The notes beneath the pieces were generated by a model that was not told where the DNA came from, did not search any database, and saw only the letters and a list, made by a program, of their open reading frames with translations. From assembly GCF_047731265.1 (NCBI RefSeq), contig NZ_CP159835.1:434001-498000 (forward strand): 64,000 nt of DNA, in the 5' to 3' direction. Source of the DNA: Patiriisocius sp047731265. Its GTDB lineage: Bacteria > Bacteroidota > Bacteroidia > Flavobacteriales > Flavobacteriaceae. Positions 19,188 to 28,716 of this stretch are shown in pieces (the first letter of the stretch is position 1; each line of letters starts with the position of its first letter). Position numbers and translations under genes: made by a program.

Positions 19188-19690
19188 TAATAAAATTGAT
19201 TGATAATAAATAGGAATAAGCATCCTCATATTTTACGATAATGAAAATGACATCAACAAATATATATTCAGTTAACAGATAAAAAAAACAAAGTATAAAG
19301 TTCTATTTGGTTAAAAATTATGGTAGAAATAAAACGCATCAAATATTAAAAGAAGTCAAACCGTGCTTCGAACAAGACCTGTAAGGAATGTCTTTTAAAA
19401 GAAAGCTACCTTGGAAAAGTAACCAAGAAACAACTTACGCCCCCATATTATAGCACAAAATACGAAAGCAATGGCGGCAGGCAGAAAGTAAATAGGACTG
19501 TTATATGAAAAGCAAAAACAGCGCACTGATGAGCTAGTCTTTGCGAAGCTCCCTTAATTTATGGGCTGCGAAGATTAACACCCTGGGACTAAGACAAGCA
19601 AATAAAGCGCTGCACTTATGCGATGGCTTATGATGTAAAGAAGTATCTAAGATGTAATCAAAACGTTTTAAAAAGATTTAAGTTCAGCAT
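19188..19690. other. Gap with no recognisable gene
   Basis: About 500 bp without an open frame of note. The composition around 19360-19640 looks like degraded coding sequence but no family could be recognised. Confidence 0.4.
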
Positions 19691-19720
19691 AAAAAAAATC
19701 CCCAATCAAATTGGGGATTT
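19691..19720 (-). terminator. Rho-independent terminator of the lipocalin-like gene
   Basis: A perfect 10-bp stem (AAATCCCCAA / TTGGGGATTT) with a 5-base loop, followed on the minus strand by a T run (A run at 19691-19698). It sits 38 bp past the stop of the gene ending at 19759. Confidence 0.85.
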
Positions 19721-19758
19721 TAAAAAAAATAATGATAATACAAGGTAAGCTTTAAGTC

Positions 19759-20172
19759 TTACTGTCTTGTATACGTATCTGTGTATTCATCACTTCCATC
19801 CGCATCTTTAACGGTAAGCGTCGTATCATTAAGGGTTAGTATTTCGGTAGTATAGGTTTCATTTTCAACCGTAACACTTATTATATTTCCATCTACTGAA
19901 TATGTTTGAGTAGATGATTCAGTCATAGCACATTCATCACCATAATATAGCGTAGAGGTTATTTGCGTACTAGTAAAAACCGCGCTGGATAATAAATCGC
20001 ATTCATCCAATTCTTCATTTTCTCCGTTAAAGGTACTTGAAGTCTGTAGCCAACTGCCAATTAATAAAGATGAAGTTGTAGAACTACTATCTCCATCATC
20101 ATCACTACTACAAGAGGTAAATACTAGTAAAAGACATAAGATAAGCGCTGAAGGTAATTTAATGTAATTCAT
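19759..20172 (-). CDS. Lipocalin-like lipoprotein
   Basis: A 137-residue lipoprotein. The signal peptide ends in LVFTSC with the lipidated Cys at residue 21; the acidic SSDDDGD just after it resembles the surface-export signal of Bacteroidota lipoproteins. The mature part has the small lipocalin-like pattern (LLIGSWLQTSSTFNG near the start, then short strands ending TLTVKDADGSDEYTDTYTR). Such proteins are very common in Flavobacteriia and their ligands are unknown. It stands alone with its own terminator. Confidence 0.78.
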   Translation of the reverse strand: MNYIKLPSALILCLLLVFTSCSSDDDGDSSSTTSSLLIGSWLQTSSTFNGENEELDECDLLSSAVFTSTQITSTLYYGDECAMTESSTQTYSVDGNIISVTVENETYTTEILTLNDTTLTVKDADGSDEYTDTYTRQ

Positions 20173-20312
20173 GATTTTAAGTTTTAAGCTTTTGTTAATT
20201 ACAAATAACTTAATTATTTTATAAATCTCAAGCCTTTTTCTTTATAAAAATAAACCAGGCAATCTGAGTCTAATACCAATTGCATTCCCTGCTTGTTTTC
20301 CTGCACTGTAAA

Positions 20313-20525
20313 TTATCGCATCCATAAACAATCAATGCTATCTGTAATAATATGAAGTACAAGTCCGACAGCGATAATTCTGCTCTTTTTAAAATATGCC
20401 AACAATACATACACTGCAATTGCCCAATAACTATGTAATGGATGAAAATTTATACTGCAACGCGTAGCAGAAAAGATAGGGTCTGCCAAAAGATGATCTA
20501 AGTCGATTAGCATTGTAGCAAGCAT
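20313..20525 (-). pseudogene. DUF6122 membrane protein, N-terminally truncated
   Basis: The 70 readable residues (DLDHLLADPIFSATRCSINF, then HPLHSYWAIAVYVLLAYFKK and HIITDSIDCLWM) match the core and end of DUF6122-type small membrane proteins with their conserved Asp/His residues. Full-length members have an extra N-terminal half with one or two helices; here a stop directly precedes the first Met, so that part is gone. Probably non-functional. Confidence 0.65.
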
Positions 20526-20569
20526 CTATGGCTTTATGCTTTGGCTTTTTCTAAATAATTCTAAAATAA

Positions 20570-20602
20570 AATGCCCTTTACGGAAAAATCATAAAGGGCA
20601 TT
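20570..20602. terminator. Hairpin between two gene fragments
   Basis: AATGCCCTTTA (20570-20580) pairs perfectly with TAAAGGGCATT (20592-20602) over an 11-base loop. It lies downstream of the fragment ending at 20639 on the minus strand and is probably its old terminator. Confidence 0.6.
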
Positions 20603-20638
20603 CAGTTTGGAACAAAGAAAAGTATGACTAATTAAAAT

Positions 20639-20770
20639 CTATTGTACCGTTACGTTAAAGGTTGCTGCAATATCTGTTTCTCCTCCTGCATCCCCTAAAC
20701 CAGTATTTGGTTTAGTAGGTTCGTGGCGAAGTGTAACCGTTAATGTGCCTGAACTCACTGCGCCCTTTGT
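20639..20770 (-). pseudogene. C-terminal fragment of a Bacteroidota 'type 1 periplasmic binding fold' lipoprotein
   Basis: The minus frame reads SSGTLTVTLRHEPTKPNTG and GDAGGETDIAATFNVTVQ before a stop. I recognise this ending from secreted lipoproteins that sit beside TonB-dependent receptors in Flavobacteriia. A stop lies upstream at 20771-20773 and the rest of the gene is absent, so this is a deletion remnant. The family name is from memory of the C-terminal pattern. Confidence 0.5.
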
Positions 20771-20875
20771 TTATTCTAATTGCGTTTTGTCCCGTTCAGC
20801 TTTTAAATCCCGACTTCTTTTTTGCTAATTTTCAGGTTATAATTCGATTTCGTTTGAGTGTACCCATAGATTTTG

Positions 20876-21460
20876 TTACCAATAACCTAATTTATCATTT
20901 TTTGCAGCAATCAGTAAACCAGGTTCTATAAGTGCTGTTATAATAAAATGAGCAACTATGCAAGGTGCTAAACTACGCTCTGAAACTAAGTACACAATGG
21001 CTAAGGCAAAGCCTAATATTGATGTAGAGATAAAAGCATTTACTCCAGCTTTAATATTTTTTATTCCCCACAGAAGATGAATAATGCCAAAAGCTAAACC
21101 TGATATTATGACCTGCAGTATAACAGAGAAGTCTTGTGCGTTGAGATAATCCATAATCCATTTTCTATAGATTACCTCTTCCATTATCCCTGCAAAGACA
21201 GCTGCCAAAATTGCGACTACTTTTAGTCCATCAATTCTGAACATATAGTACTTTACATCTGGTATCTTTGCCGCACTAAAGCAATATAAGATTACGGTTA
21301 GTAAAGCTAATGCCCAACTTAAGGTAGTCCCACTATTATTATTTGTAAATCCTAAATATGAAATAAATCCTTTAGGGTCAGAAAAAAAACTAACCAGAAC
21401 AAATGAACCCCACAAAAAAATCATTGATATTAAAATAATATAAACTGAATTTTTATTCAT
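20876..21460 (-). CDS. CPBP-family intramembrane glutamic protease (CAAX protease-like)
   Basis: A 194-residue integral membrane protein with about six helices. It has the family motifs: EEVIYR (E94, E95, R99), FGIIH (H128) and a third His (H171 in VAHF). All predicted catalytic residues are retained, so it should be active although its neighbours are decayed. Bacterial CPBP members process membrane peptides or act in bacteriocin self-immunity and stress; no peptide partner is visible nearby. Confidence 0.88.
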   Translation of the reverse strand: MNKNSVYIILISMIFLWGSFVLVSFFSDPKGFISYLGFTNNNSGTTLSWALALLTVILYCFSAAKIPDVKYYMFRIDGLKVVAILAAVFAGIMEEVIYRKWIMDYLNAQDFSVILQVIISGLAFGIIHLLWGIKNIKAGVNAFISTSILGFALAIVYLVSERSLAPCIVAHFIITALIEPGLLIAAKNDKLGYW

Positions 21461-22798
21461 AACGTTTCATTTAAAATTGAAAACTAACTATATGTATATA
21501 ACTGTTCTAAAAGACCCTTAAATTAATCAGCAACTTCCTGTGCCATTTGAGAATATTTTTGCCGGTATAATCGTGTATGTTTAGCTACTTGGTTATACAT
21601 GTAATTTAGCAAATAAAAACTGAACAAAAAATTGGCAAAAATTTGCATAAGTAGCCTATAGCCATCCAATTAATTATACAAGCCTTAAGTTTACAATTCA
21701 TTAAATTAGATTATAAACTAGAAAAAACAAAAGAGAGGAATAAGGTTAATGGATACTGTGAACCTATTCCTTCGAAAACATTGTAAATCCCCTCTCTTTT
21801 CCACACAGACTTCGATCAGTTCTGAACGGCTTTAAGACTTCTATTTTAAGTCGTTAAAAATCAATCATTCTATTCTTTAAAAAACATTTTCTTATGCATA
21901 ACGACATTACATATTTTGAACTGCCAAGCGCATCATGAATACCTGCAATAGCTTATAAAGATGTGAATAAATTGACATTCGCCATTTAGTTTTTTATATA
22001 CAGATTCAAATGGTAATTACTATCCGGTAAAACAATGGATTAGGCAACTCAAAAACCAAAGAACCACGTGCTATTTGGCAAGAAAATATGAGAAATATGA
22101 AATAGCGACTCCCATTGCATTATCACTTCCTGCAAAGGTTGCCGTCGCATACTCCCAAGAAAAATTAAGAGTTGGATACAGTAGTAAGAAAAATATAAAG
22201 CACTCTAGAAGTTCTATCTTTAACGTTTTTACAAAACCTTTTCATAAAATAACAATGCTCCAAAAGATAAGGTCACTATAAAAAATAAAGACAGCCTAAA
22301 ACATGTATTAAATTATCAATGAGAACATTAGATATATGTATCGGATTTGGGTCTTTACTAAAACCAGTGTCAGTAACCGAATAGGAATGGCTGGATGTAT
22401 AACAATCCCTAATAACATCGCAATCGCACTTAGAGAATCTAGTGAATGTATTCTTTCGGTTTTGTGCGGTTGTACTTTCATGTTTTTGTTTTGAGATTCT
22501 CGTTTTTAATTTGTTCACAACGGTTAGATTTTGGTTAGTAAGGAACCCGAAAGAACTGCACTTTTAGAATTACACTTAGCCAAATTTTTAATTTTTCTTT
22601 ATTTTTATAGACAAGCAAAATTGAAAATTTTCAAGACTTTGTTCAATGCGCTTCACTTTGGGGCTAAGCACTTAAACTCTCAGTAACGCTGTGCATTGTT
22701 GTAAACCGTACCTCTTAGTTTTGTTAGTAAATTTATAATTTAACTTTCACTCCCAAACCATTTACTATATATTCAATTCCGTTTTCTATTAAAAGCCC
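21461..22798. other. 1.3-kb gene-free stretch
   Basis: No credible coding sequence on either strand; short open frames lack family resemblance and normal codon use. It holds the nested hairpin at 21729-21800. The right end borders the broken phosphoesterase. Probably a graveyard of deleted genes. Confidence 0.5.
21729..21800. repeat. Nested imperfect inverted repeat
   Basis: Outer arms AAAAGAGAGG (21729-21738) and CCTCTCTTTT (21791-21800) match perfectly. Inside them AATAAGGTT and AACCTATT pair with one bulge. It could be a folded RNA, an attenuator remnant or the tip of a small element. No adjacent gene explains it. Confidence 0.45.
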
Positions 22799-24010
22799 TT
22801 ATGTGTTTTTACTGTTTTTATTCAGACCGTGTTTTACATCAATTTTAATTACTTTATTATTATAGTCATAAGCCACTTCATTTAAGACACTGTGACCTAT
22901 AACAATTTTTGGGGAATTGTAAAACATTAAAACATCATCCAATTCAGCTTGTGAAGGTTTGTGAGTTGGCGCATTGAGGGGGTCATTAAATAAAAACACC
23001 ACTTTGTAAATTAAGTCCATTGATAAACTTCTATCCCAATATCGGCCAAATTAGGGACTGAAAATTAAATTTTCTTTACTGTTTTTACTTCCTAACTTTC
23101 TCTTACCATAGTACTTTTTTGCAATTTTGTTTATTTCAGAAATACTCAGTTTTTCATGCATGAGTTTGGTATTTATTCCGCCGTGTACAAATATATAGGG
23201 TTCAATCTTTTCAATAACATTTTTATTTCTCAACCACTTACCTAATTCAGAATCATTAGAGTAAAGAAATTTTGAAGCAGTATCCCAATGTTTTTCATTA
23301 CTAATTTGTTTCGCAACTTCAATATATTTTTCTTTTGCATAAGAAACGTCGCCATAAAGCTTCGTTATTTCGTGATTCCCGTTGATAAAATGAACTTTAC
23401 CACCTTGTTCTTCTGCTTTTTCTTCAAGCATATAAATTAACCATAATACTTGATTAACATTTTCTCCACGATCAAAAAAATCACCATTCAGTACTAAGTG
23501 TCCATTATTATAAGACCAATTATAATTTTCATCTATTACTTTATTATTTAATAAAAAACTGTAAAAGGCATTAAAATTACCTTCAATGTCTGGTATAGAG
23601 ATTAATTTAGAAGGAAAATCATAGTTGTCAATTTCTTGCTGATGTGCGTTTTTTAATACGAAATCAAATTCGTCCTTATCTTCATTATTGACGATTACTT
23701 TTATAGGCTTATTTCTGTCAATTTTATTTTGGACTAATTTGTTTGCAGAATTGACTGTGAACTTAATTTTATCAAAAAAATAAGGTCCATCAATTCCATC
23801 TAATTTAGATTTCGATTCTTTATTTCTAGAGAAACCAAAGTCCTCATCTGTAAAAAGTGCGTCAAAACCGGACCAACCATAAACAGTTTTTCCTTTATCT
23901 GAATCAAATTTGGTGTGTCCAAAAATTAAAGTAGCTAATATCCAATAAGAGAAAAGACTAATGATAATTCACTTAACAATTTTCTTAAAACTTAGTTTGC
24001 GCTTTTTCAT
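22799..24010 (-). pseudogene. Metallophosphoesterase interrupted by two in-frame stop codons
   Basis: From ATG at 24010 to TAA at 22799 the minus strand is one continuous frame of 404 codons with no frameshift but two nonsense codons: TGA at codon 14 (23969-23971) and TAA at codon 320 (23051-23053). The N-terminus encodes a membrane anchor (IIISLFSYWILATLIFG). Calcineurin-like phosphoesterase motifs are intact: SIPDIEGN, NGDFFDRGE, INGNHE, FVHGGI and VIGHSVLNE. The second stop falls in the SP-FGRYWDR segment. The clean frame suggests recent inactivation, or a sequencing or assembly error. Confidence 0.85.
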
Positions 24011-24789
24011 ATTTATCTTGTTATACATAATGCGAAAGTAATTCTATTTAAGGTAGCGTGTAATGCCAAGTACTCTGTATTGACATAAATTTGATATTTG
24101 GGAAGAAAAATAATTCTCTTTTCTTATGGTTTTATTTTTTTCTGTCTTGTTTACAATATTAAGCGGATGCGACCATTACCGAGTCAAGGCGATAATAAAG
24201 ACACTACAGCCAATAGGATTGTAATATGTTTGATTGTATGCCGAGGGATATTTTTCGGTTATATTTAGTTACTATAGCAATCTTCTCTGCGCGTTGATTG
24301 ATTGTTATTGGAATGGCGTTAGGACGATTCCATATACAACTGACACTACATTAAATCAGGAGGAAACACAAGCCTGATTTTTAAATTTTCCTGCCTGCGA
24401 GAGGCAAGACAGACCTGTCTTATTCCTTTTTTTTATCAATAAGCCAACTTTAAATTTTAGGTGGCATTTGCCAACAAGCAAAAATCTTTCGTTTTAGTAC
24501 TTATTAGCTATGTTTTATGTGCGTCTTTGTGTTTTGACCCTTATAAAGCAAGCGTGTTATTCCAAATTTCGATTATTAATTAAGTGGTTACTTTTTTCAT
24601 TATAATACTTGCTAACTCCTTATATGGAGACGTTTGTCAAGGTTATCCCGTAAAATTCTCAGGATAAAAATTGAAAGTCGTGGAGGTTATCCCTCAGAGC
24701 TACTTTATTTAAAGCAATATCTAGAGGACTTTTTATCTGTTCTACTTATTTTGGGCACTTATTTCAAATACAAGGTATCTAATAACAAG
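24011..24789. other. Gap with no recognisable gene
   Basis: About 780 bp without a supported gene. Around 24390-24420 there is an imperfect palindrome (CCTGCCTGCGAGAGGCAAG). The frame open on the plus strand from 24634 runs into the antisense of dus and is not believed to be real. Confidence 0.45.
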
Positions 24790-25737
24790 TTATTTTTGAG
24801 CAGCAATAATCTCCCCCACAGCCTGCCTATATTTATAAGGATTTCCTGCTTTTTTAATTGCTTTGTAGACTTTTTGTGGATTGTGCGTAGCCTGCGAGAA
24901 GAACTCCCAGAAACCAAGCATTTTCATCTTTATAGGCGTAGGTCCAGAAAGCATCGCATCATATTGCGTGTAAATAGTATCGTGAAATTCTCTAAAAACA
25001 TCCCATCGCTCCCTTGGATATTCTGTAGTATCTGCCTTAATCATGCTTGGGAGAAAAGGATCTGCAATAAGCCCTCGTCCTAACATAAAATGCTGGATTT
25101 CAGGAAAACGTTCTCGCATTGCTTTAAACTGCGCAACCGTGGTAATATCGCCATTATAATACAGCGTATGTTTTGAAACGTCAACACATTTCTGGAATGC
25201 GTCAAGATCTACACCGCCTTTGTATAATTGCTTACCAAGTCGCGCATGAATAGCTACATTTTTAAGCGGGTACTTTTCTAGTATGGGAAAAGCATCCAGT
25301 ATTTCAGTGCTATTTTCATAGCCAAGGCGCATTTTCATAGAAATGGTAACATCTGTCTCGCTATGAGCACGATCTAGAATATGGTCTATTTTTTCTGTAT
25401 TGCAAATAAGCCCAGAGCCCATGCCACTTTTAGTAACCATTGGGTATGGGCAACCCAAATTCCAATTAAGTTCGGTATACCCTAAAGATTGAATATATTG
25501 TATCACAAATATAAAATGATCTGCATCTGCGGTCATTACTTGTGGGATTAACTCCAAGCTTGTATTTACTTCAGGGTTTAAATCTCGTTGGTACGAGCCC
25601 TTAATAATCATCTTTCTATTAAACCTTATATAGGGCGCATAAAACGTGTCTATTCCTCCAAAGAATTTCTGCTGTGCATTGCGAAAAGTCGCATCTGTAA
25701 AGCCTTGTAAAGGCGAGGATAAAAGTTGGTAGGGCAT
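24790..25737 (-). CDS. dus: tRNA-dihydrouridine synthase
   Basis: A flavin enzyme reducing uridine to dihydrouridine in tRNA D-loops. From Met at 25737 (MPYQLLSSPLQGFTDATFR) it has 315 residues. The TIM-barrel shows the active-site stretch ELNWNLGCPYPMVTKSGMGS with the catalytic Cys at 96, then MKMRLGYENS, NVAIHAR, LYYNGDIT and FMLGRGLIADP. An in-frame Met exists at 25758, but a TAnnTTTG box at 25756-25763 overlaps it, which favours the downstream start. It stands alone between decayed genes. Confidence 0.93.
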   Translation of the reverse strand: MPYQLLSSPLQGFTDATFRNAQQKFFGGIDTFYAPYIRFNRKMIIKGSYQRDLNPEVNTSLELIPQVMTADADHFIFVIQYIQSLGYTELNWNLGCPYPMVTKSGMGSGLICNTEKIDHILDRAHSETDVTISMKMRLGYENSTEILDAFPILEKYPLKNVAIHARLGKQLYKGGVDLDAFQKCVDVSKHTLYYNGDITTVAQFKAMRERFPEIQHFMLGRGLIADPFLPSMIKADTTEYPRERWDVFREFHDTIYTQYDAMLSGPTPIKMKMLGFWEFFSQATHNPQKVYKAIKKAGNPYKYRQAVGEIIAAQK

Positions 25738-25755
25738 TATTTTTTTTTGCAGGAA

Positions 25756-25763
25756 CAAATATA
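25756..25763 (-). promoter_or_regulatory. -7 promoter element (TATATTTG) for dus
   Basis: TATATTTG on the minus strand fits the Bacteroidota TAnnTTTG consensus, 18 bp upstream of the chosen dus start. Confidence 0.5.
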
Positions 25764-25927
25764 GTAGAATATCTTGTTATTTTTTTACAAATGAAAGGGC
25801 TTATGTATCCCCAAATAATAAATTCAAATGCGGTATTTTCCGATTACAAATAAAAACAGCAGTCATAAGCTCAACAATTGCCGTACTTATGACCGTTATT
25901 TTATAAAATGATTTATTAGCAGACTTT

Positions 25928-26602
25928 TTATTCTTTTATGAATTTAATTGCATTTAAATCAGTGAATTTTAAAAGATATATTCCTGAATTTAAATCCTGT
26001 ATATTAATTTTTATATTTTCAGATATAGTCCCATTTAACACCTCTTTACCTAATATATCATATACTATATATTGATTAGTGTCTATAGATCCTTTAATTG
26101 AAATAAAGTCATTTGAAGGATTCGGATATAAACTTATCGATTTTAAATTTGAAGGCGTGTCAATGCTTAATGCAGCTTCTCCAGAGAAAGCAATCTCTGC
26201 AAATCCCATTTGTGGAGCACCGTGTGTGCTTAACACTTCTAATCTAATGAACGCAGTTTCAACTGCGGTAAACAGAACCATTTCTGGCGGAGAGGTCAAT
26301 GTAAATACTTCAGCAAAAACAGTAGGAGCTCCTGCTATTGGCGTATAAACGACACCATCAAGTGACGAGAAAAAAAGAACACTATTTATGCCAACATCTG
26401 TAGTCGGTCCACCTACATTTTGATTCCAAAATGACAATCCCTCTACAGCAAATATTCCACCTAAATCAAAATCAATAGTTCCCGTTGCTTCATTAGCAAG
26501 AAAACTATTAGCAGGGCTTGTGCCTAAATGGTTCGCCGTTAAACTTGGAAAAATTTCTAATCCAGTTCCATCAAAAACAGTTTTGATGATCCCATAAGAG
26601 TC
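25928..26602 (-). pseudogene. C-terminal remnant of a T9SS-secreted protein
   Basis: The frame is open from just below a stop at 26603-26605 to 25928 (225 codons) but has no signal peptide or credible start; the first near-start codon, TTG at 26437, lies inside a domain. The sequence resembles a discoidin-type carbohydrate-binding domain (FDGTGLEIFPSLTANHLG, then EGLSFWNQNVGG and FIRLEVLSTHGAPQMGFAEI), followed by a type A sorting domain (LYPNPSNDFISI, YDILGKEVLNG, GIYLLKF). The N-terminal part has been lost. Confidence 0.75.
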
Positions 26603-26776
26603 TTAGATAAAATGTTTTTAGGGTTTACCCCTAATTTCTTATTTAATCTTACTTGGTGATAAGCAGAGATCGTTTAAAAGAGACTCTTTTTTACAGATTT
26701 TAGAAATAGTTTTTAACCGTATGCAAGAACCTCTGTACAAACTAAAAGAGAGGCTTCTAGATAGTTGCGTGTTTTG

Positions 26777-28486
26777 TTATTTTTTTATCAGCTTAATAGT
26801 GTTACTAGCTCCTGACGAAGTTACCGTACAAAAGTAAACTCCTGCTGCTACTGGTAATAAAAGCTGAATGGTTTTTTGATGGTGAAATTTTGAAGCAACT
26901 ACCACTTGCCCTAGCATATTGGTAATGGCAACGTCAACGGTATCCAAAGTTTCCTGTAATACAATACTGAAATCGCCGCTAGTTGGGTTTGGATACGCCA
27001 TAATTTTTGAATTTTGAGTCGTGATGTCTTCGGTTCCTAAAACCAAGTTGTTTAATTTCATAACAAATGCATCAGAGCCTCCATTTGAGGTGACATTAAA
27101 AACACCAGAGCCAGGGTGTAAATCTGAAATTTCACGAAAAGTTCCACCTAGTATCACCTCGTTACTGGAGTCTACTGAAACAGCAACACCCACATCTCGG
27201 TTAGGGCCACCCATCCTGTATGCTTCCATAAATGCTCCATCACTATTTAATTGTAAAAGAAATATATCCTTTTCACCGTTTGATGTTAGCTCATGCATTT
27301 CAGCCCCAGTATTAAAGTCTACTGTTTCTGCAAATTTCCCGGAGACTATCACATCATTATTATTATTTGAAGTAATGGAAAAACCCTCGTCTGGAAGAAA
27401 TGAAGTGCCTCCAATACCATTGCCCCATACAAAATCACCATTTTCGTCAAGTTTCGAAATAAAAATATCATCACCGCCATTAGAGCTAATTTCAGAAACA
27501 CCTGTGCCGGGGTCTAGGTCTATGGATCCCTCATAAGAACCTGTTATCAATACATCATCATTGTTATCTAAAGAAAGACCTCCTAAACGAAGGCGAATCC
27601 CGCTGTTGCCAAAACTTTTTGCCCAAATAAAATCATTTGTACTGGTGTATTTTGCTACAAAAATATGTTTATCACCGTTAGTGTTCAGTTCAAAAATAGT
27701 TGCGCTGGGATCAAAATCTATTGTGTCATAAAAAGTTCCACTTACAATAATGTTTTCATTGGTATCAATATCTATATCATAGCCTACAATACTATTGTCT
27801 CCGCTTAATGTAAAAGACTGAAGATAGGATACATTAGGATCTAATGTGACTACAAAACCATCAAAATTTTGGTCGTTGTTTGTGACTATTGCATTATTTG
27901 GCCCGGGGTCTAGGTCTAACATTGTTTCAAATGCACCAGTGATGCCTAGGTTGCCATTACCAAGAAGTGAAATGCCGTATGCAACATCATTTTCTGGGCT
28001 ACCCCAAACTTTTGCATCATTAAAACTACCATCACTATTTAACACGATTATATAAAAATCTGATCCCCCTTGGGTAGTAACAATCATTTCACCTACACCA
28101 GGGTCAAGGTCTATAGTATCTATATGGTTTCCTAAAATATATACTTTATCATTAGTATTATCTACCACCAAATCTACAGCGCTTTCATATTCGGCAGAGC
28201 CAAAACTTACTGCCCACATAAAATTGCCATCGCTATCTAGTTTTTGTAGATAAATATCTCTAAAGGCAGTAGAGGTAAGATTAAATTCTCCAGGACCCGG
28301 GTCAAAATCTACAGTGTTCTCAAACATTCCTAATACATAGATGTTATCGTTACCATCTGTTATGATTTTTGAGGCAGAATCATTTCCTTCAGCACCCGCT
28401 GTATTTAACCAAGCCACCTCCTGTGCGTTTGATAAGATTGAAATACATATAACGAGTATAAAGAGTGTGAATTTTTTAATAGCAAT
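26777..28486 (-). CDS. Secreted SBBP-type beta-propeller protein with T9SS sorting domain
   Basis: About 569 residues. Repeats of about 50 residues carry LDPGPG/DFDP and SNGGDDIFISKLDENGDFVW-like motifs, typical of SBBP beta-propeller repeats in Bacteroidota. The C-terminus (MAYPNPTSGDFSIVL, VAITNMLGQVV, GVYFCTV) is a type A sorting domain. A GTG at 28417 would omit the signal peptide; the same frame continues upstream through KKFTLFILVICISILSNAQ, so I place the start at or near the ATT at 28486. No ATG is available there. Non-ATG initiation or a recent start-codon mutation is implied. The role is unknown. Confidence 0.75.
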   Translation of the reverse strand: MAIKKFTLFILVICISILSNAQEVAWLNTAGAEGNDSASKIITDGNDNIYVLGMFENTVDFDPGPGEFNLTSTAFRDIYLQKLDSDGNFMWAVSFGSAEYESAVDLVVDNTNDKVYILGNHIDTIDLDPGVGEMIVTTQGGSDFYIIVLNSDGSFNDAKVWGSPENDVAYGISLLGNGNLGITGAFETMLDLDPGPNNAIVTNNDQNFDGFVVTLDPNVSYLQSFTLSGDNSIVGYDIDIDTNENIIVSGTFYDTIDFDPSATIFELNTNGDKHIFVAKYTSTNDFIWAKSFGNSGIRLRLGGLSLDNNDDVLITGSYEGSIDLDPGTGVSEISSNGGDDIFISKLDENGDFVWGNGIGGTSFLPDEGFSITSNNNNDVIVSGKFAETVDFNTGAEMHELTSNGEKDIFLLQLNSDGAFMEAYRMGGPNRDVGVAVSVDSSNEVILGGTFREISDLHPGSGVFNVTSNGGSDAFVMKLNNLVLGTEDITTQNSKIMAYPNPTSGDFSIVLQETLDTVDVAITNMLGQVVVASKFHHQKTIQLLLPVAAGVYFCTVTSSGASNTIKLIKK

Positions 28487-28600
28487 TTTTTTTAAGGTTC
28501 TTTCTTTATAGTCTTGAAGAGGTAAAAAAGGTTGCGTGAAAAAGGGAATTTAAATTTTCAATAAAAAGCGCAATTAATTTTTGGGTATTATTTCCGAAGC

Positions 28601-28636
28601 AAAAAAAAATGCCCTCCAATTAAGGAAGGCATTTTA
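28601..28636 (-). terminator. Terminator downstream of pnp
   Basis: AATGCCCTCC (28609-28618) pairs with GGAAGGCATT (28624-28633) with one mismatch, followed on the minus strand by a long T run (A run at 28601-28608). It lies about 80 bp past the pnp stop. Confidence 0.75.
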
Positions 28637-28716
28637 TGAACTATTAGATGTCAATTAAAGCAATTTCGTTCTGCAACGGAATGACACTTTATTTGAATTC
28701 TGAGCGTAGTCTAATA

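Noticed and set aside
22075..22281. 68-residue plus-strand open frame
   Set aside because: No family resemblance, no promoter or neighbour support, and it lies in stop-dense decayed DNA.
24634..25083. 149-residue plus-strand open frame
   Set aside because: Mostly antisense to the well-supported dus gene, with no domain and poor codon use.
27021..27536. 171-residue plus-strand open frame
   Set aside because: It is antisense to the SBBP repeats; its length comes from the repeat composition and it resembles no family.
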